Assembly: GCA_944372195.1 (NCBI GenBank)
Contig: CALVYK010000001.1
Coordinates: forward strand, 1-47,643
Direction: 5' to 3'
DNA from: an uncultured Bacilli bacterium
GTDB taxonomy: Bacteria; Bacillota_I; Bacilli_A; RF39; UBA660
DNA length: 47,643 nt
Part shown: piece by piece, positions 46,855-47,643 of the stretch
Numbering within the stretch: the first letter of the stretch is position 1
How the letters are laid out: every line of letters begins with the position of its first letter
Notes under the pieces: model-generated
What the model was told of the DNA's origin: nothing
Database searches by the model: none
Seen by the model: the letters and a program-made list of their open reading frames with translations, nothing else
Made by a program: the position numbers and the translations under genes

Positions 46855-47643
46855 ATGTATTTAAGTGAACTAAATGAAATATTAAATGGCATCATAACTA
46901 ATGATGCCTTATTTAATAAAATAAAAATAAATTCAAAAGAAATAGAAGATGGAGATTTGTTTTTAGCTATCAATTCTGGTCATAATTATATAGAAGATGC
47001 TATTAACAATGGAGCCTCATGTATTATAAGTGAAAAAGAATTAGATAATATACCTAATATTAAAATAGATAATTCTATAGAAACATTAGGCAAAATAGCT
47101 AATTTTATAAGAAATAAATATAAAATACCTTTGATTGCTGTTACAGGAAGTGTTGGTAAAACAACAACAAAAGAATTAATATCATTAATATTAAGTACTA
47201 AATATAAAGTATTAAAATCTCAAAAAAATCATAACAACAATATTGGTTTACCTATGACATTGTTGGATTTAGATGAAACATATGATGTTATTGTAACAGA
47301 ATTAGGTATGAATCATTTTGGTGAAATATCTTATTTATCAAAAATGTGCAATCCCAATTATGCGGTTATAACTAATATTGGAAGTGCTCATATAGGTAAT
47401 TTAGGTAGCAAAAAAAATATTTTAAAAGCTAAACTAGAAATATTAGATGGCATGAACAATGGATATTTATTAGTTAACAAAAATGACAAATATTTAAAAA
47501 AATTAAAATATAAAAATATAATAAAAGTTGATGGTAAATTACTAAATGTTAAAAATATTAAATACAAAGATAATATTGAATTTGATATAGATAATACTCA
47601 CTTTATATTTAAATCATATAAGCATATTTTACCAGATTTATTT
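46855..47643 (+). CDS. murF: UDP-MurNAc-tripeptide D-alanyl-D-alanine ligase MurF (cut by window end)
   Basis: MurF adds D-Ala-D-Ala to UDP-MurNAc-tripeptide, the last cytoplasmic step of the pentapeptide precursor. The first 263 codons are present. The N-terminal substrate domain (INSKEIEDGDLFLAINSGHNYIEDAINNGA) is followed by the ATP loop VTGSVGKTTTKELI near residue 101, KNHNNNIGLPMTLL, ELGMNHFGEISYL and TNIGSAHIGNLGS. All are standard MurF blocks. The frame is still open at base 47643. GGTGAT precedes two adjacent ATG codons; the second is used here. Confidence 0.95.
   Translation, partial: MYLSELNEILNGIITNDALFNKIKINSKEIEDGDLFLAINSGHNYIEDAINNGASCIISEKELDNIPNIKIDNSIETLGKIANFIRNKYKIPLIAVTGSVGKTTTKELISLILSTKYKVLKSQKNHNNNIGLPMTLLDLDETYDVIVTELGMNHFGEISYLSKMCNPNYAVITNIGSAHIGNLGSKKNILKAKLEILDGMNNGYLLVNKNDKYLKKLKYKNIIKVDGKLLNVKNIKYKDNIEFDIDNTHFIFKSYKHILPDLF

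Noticed and set aside
1-47643. Reassigned UGA (Mycoplasma-type code) suggested by the extreme AT bias
   Set aside because: TGA ends several genes at the expected place (for example 15365-15367) and conserved Trp positions use TGG.
1-47643. tRNA or rRNA genes
   Set aside because: No cloverleaf with a GTTCGA-type T-loop or rRNA-like conserved stretch was noticed, although a dedicated search could find one I missed.

Overview
The window comes from a very AT-rich, Gram-positive, spore-forming member of the Bacillota. The evidence is strong AGGAGG-type ribosome sites, a T-box leader, MraZ/RsmH/FtsL/PBP cell-division genes and TGA used as a stop. Spore markers are an SspI-type small acid-soluble spore protein (24520-24726), two tiny YjcZ-like sporulation peptides (33781-33990), a BclA-like collagen protein (17209-18177) and a coat-like Met/Gln/Pro protein (28320-28553). 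Gene content and extreme AT bias suggest an uncultured gut lineage near the Bacilli/RF39-type groups, but the lineage is inference.

The left part (1-16 kb) is a peptidoglycan gene block (spoVD-like PBP, mraY, a HELNH metalloprotein, spoVE/ftsW-like) broken twice by serine-recombinase elements. The window opens inside one element (1 to about 1133). Its end lies in the PBP gene, leaving a 3' fragment with the KTG motif and one PASTA domain. A second, complete element (about 4731-15440, 10.7 kb) splits the spoVE/ftsW gene. Joining 4730 to 15441 restores a 360-codon reading frame, and the reconstructed attP is a 20-bp near-palindrome centred on a GG dinucleotide.

The cargo of this element is the most unusual part of the window. 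In order it holds a leader with a terminator, a short Rel/SpoT homologue with an intact hydrolase site but an altered synthetase site, an 18-residue Cys/Thr-ending peptide, a protein with a C39-like peptidase domain, a 111-aa protein, a YcaO cyclodehydratase ending in PxPxP, a nucleotidyltransferase-fold protein and a ThiE-like protein. A Tyr T-box leader and a TyrZ-type tyrosyl-tRNA synthetase, a 41-aa protein and the recombinase follow. This reads as an undescribed azole-peptide (TOMM/RiPP) pathway. The extra TyrRS may be self-immunity and the Rel hydrolase may blunt the stringent response; both roles are inference.

The middle (15.5-33 kb) is housekeeping: amylase-like, gmk, mutL, a candidate type I toxin-antitoxin locus, proS, a SPOR-like protein, radC, rpoZ, a strongly promoted structured ncRNA, sspI, lemA with a DUF2207 partner, a decayed Rpn nuclease, trmB, a small envelope operon, an M23 hydrolase and prsA. 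The right part (33.7-47.6 kb) holds mraZ-rsmH-ftsL-pbpB with MraZ-box-like repeats, clpC, murT-gatD (the GatD lacks its catalytic Cys and His), ppa, small membrane proteins, a pilin-like protein and the start of murF. No rRNA, tRNA or CRISPR array was seen.
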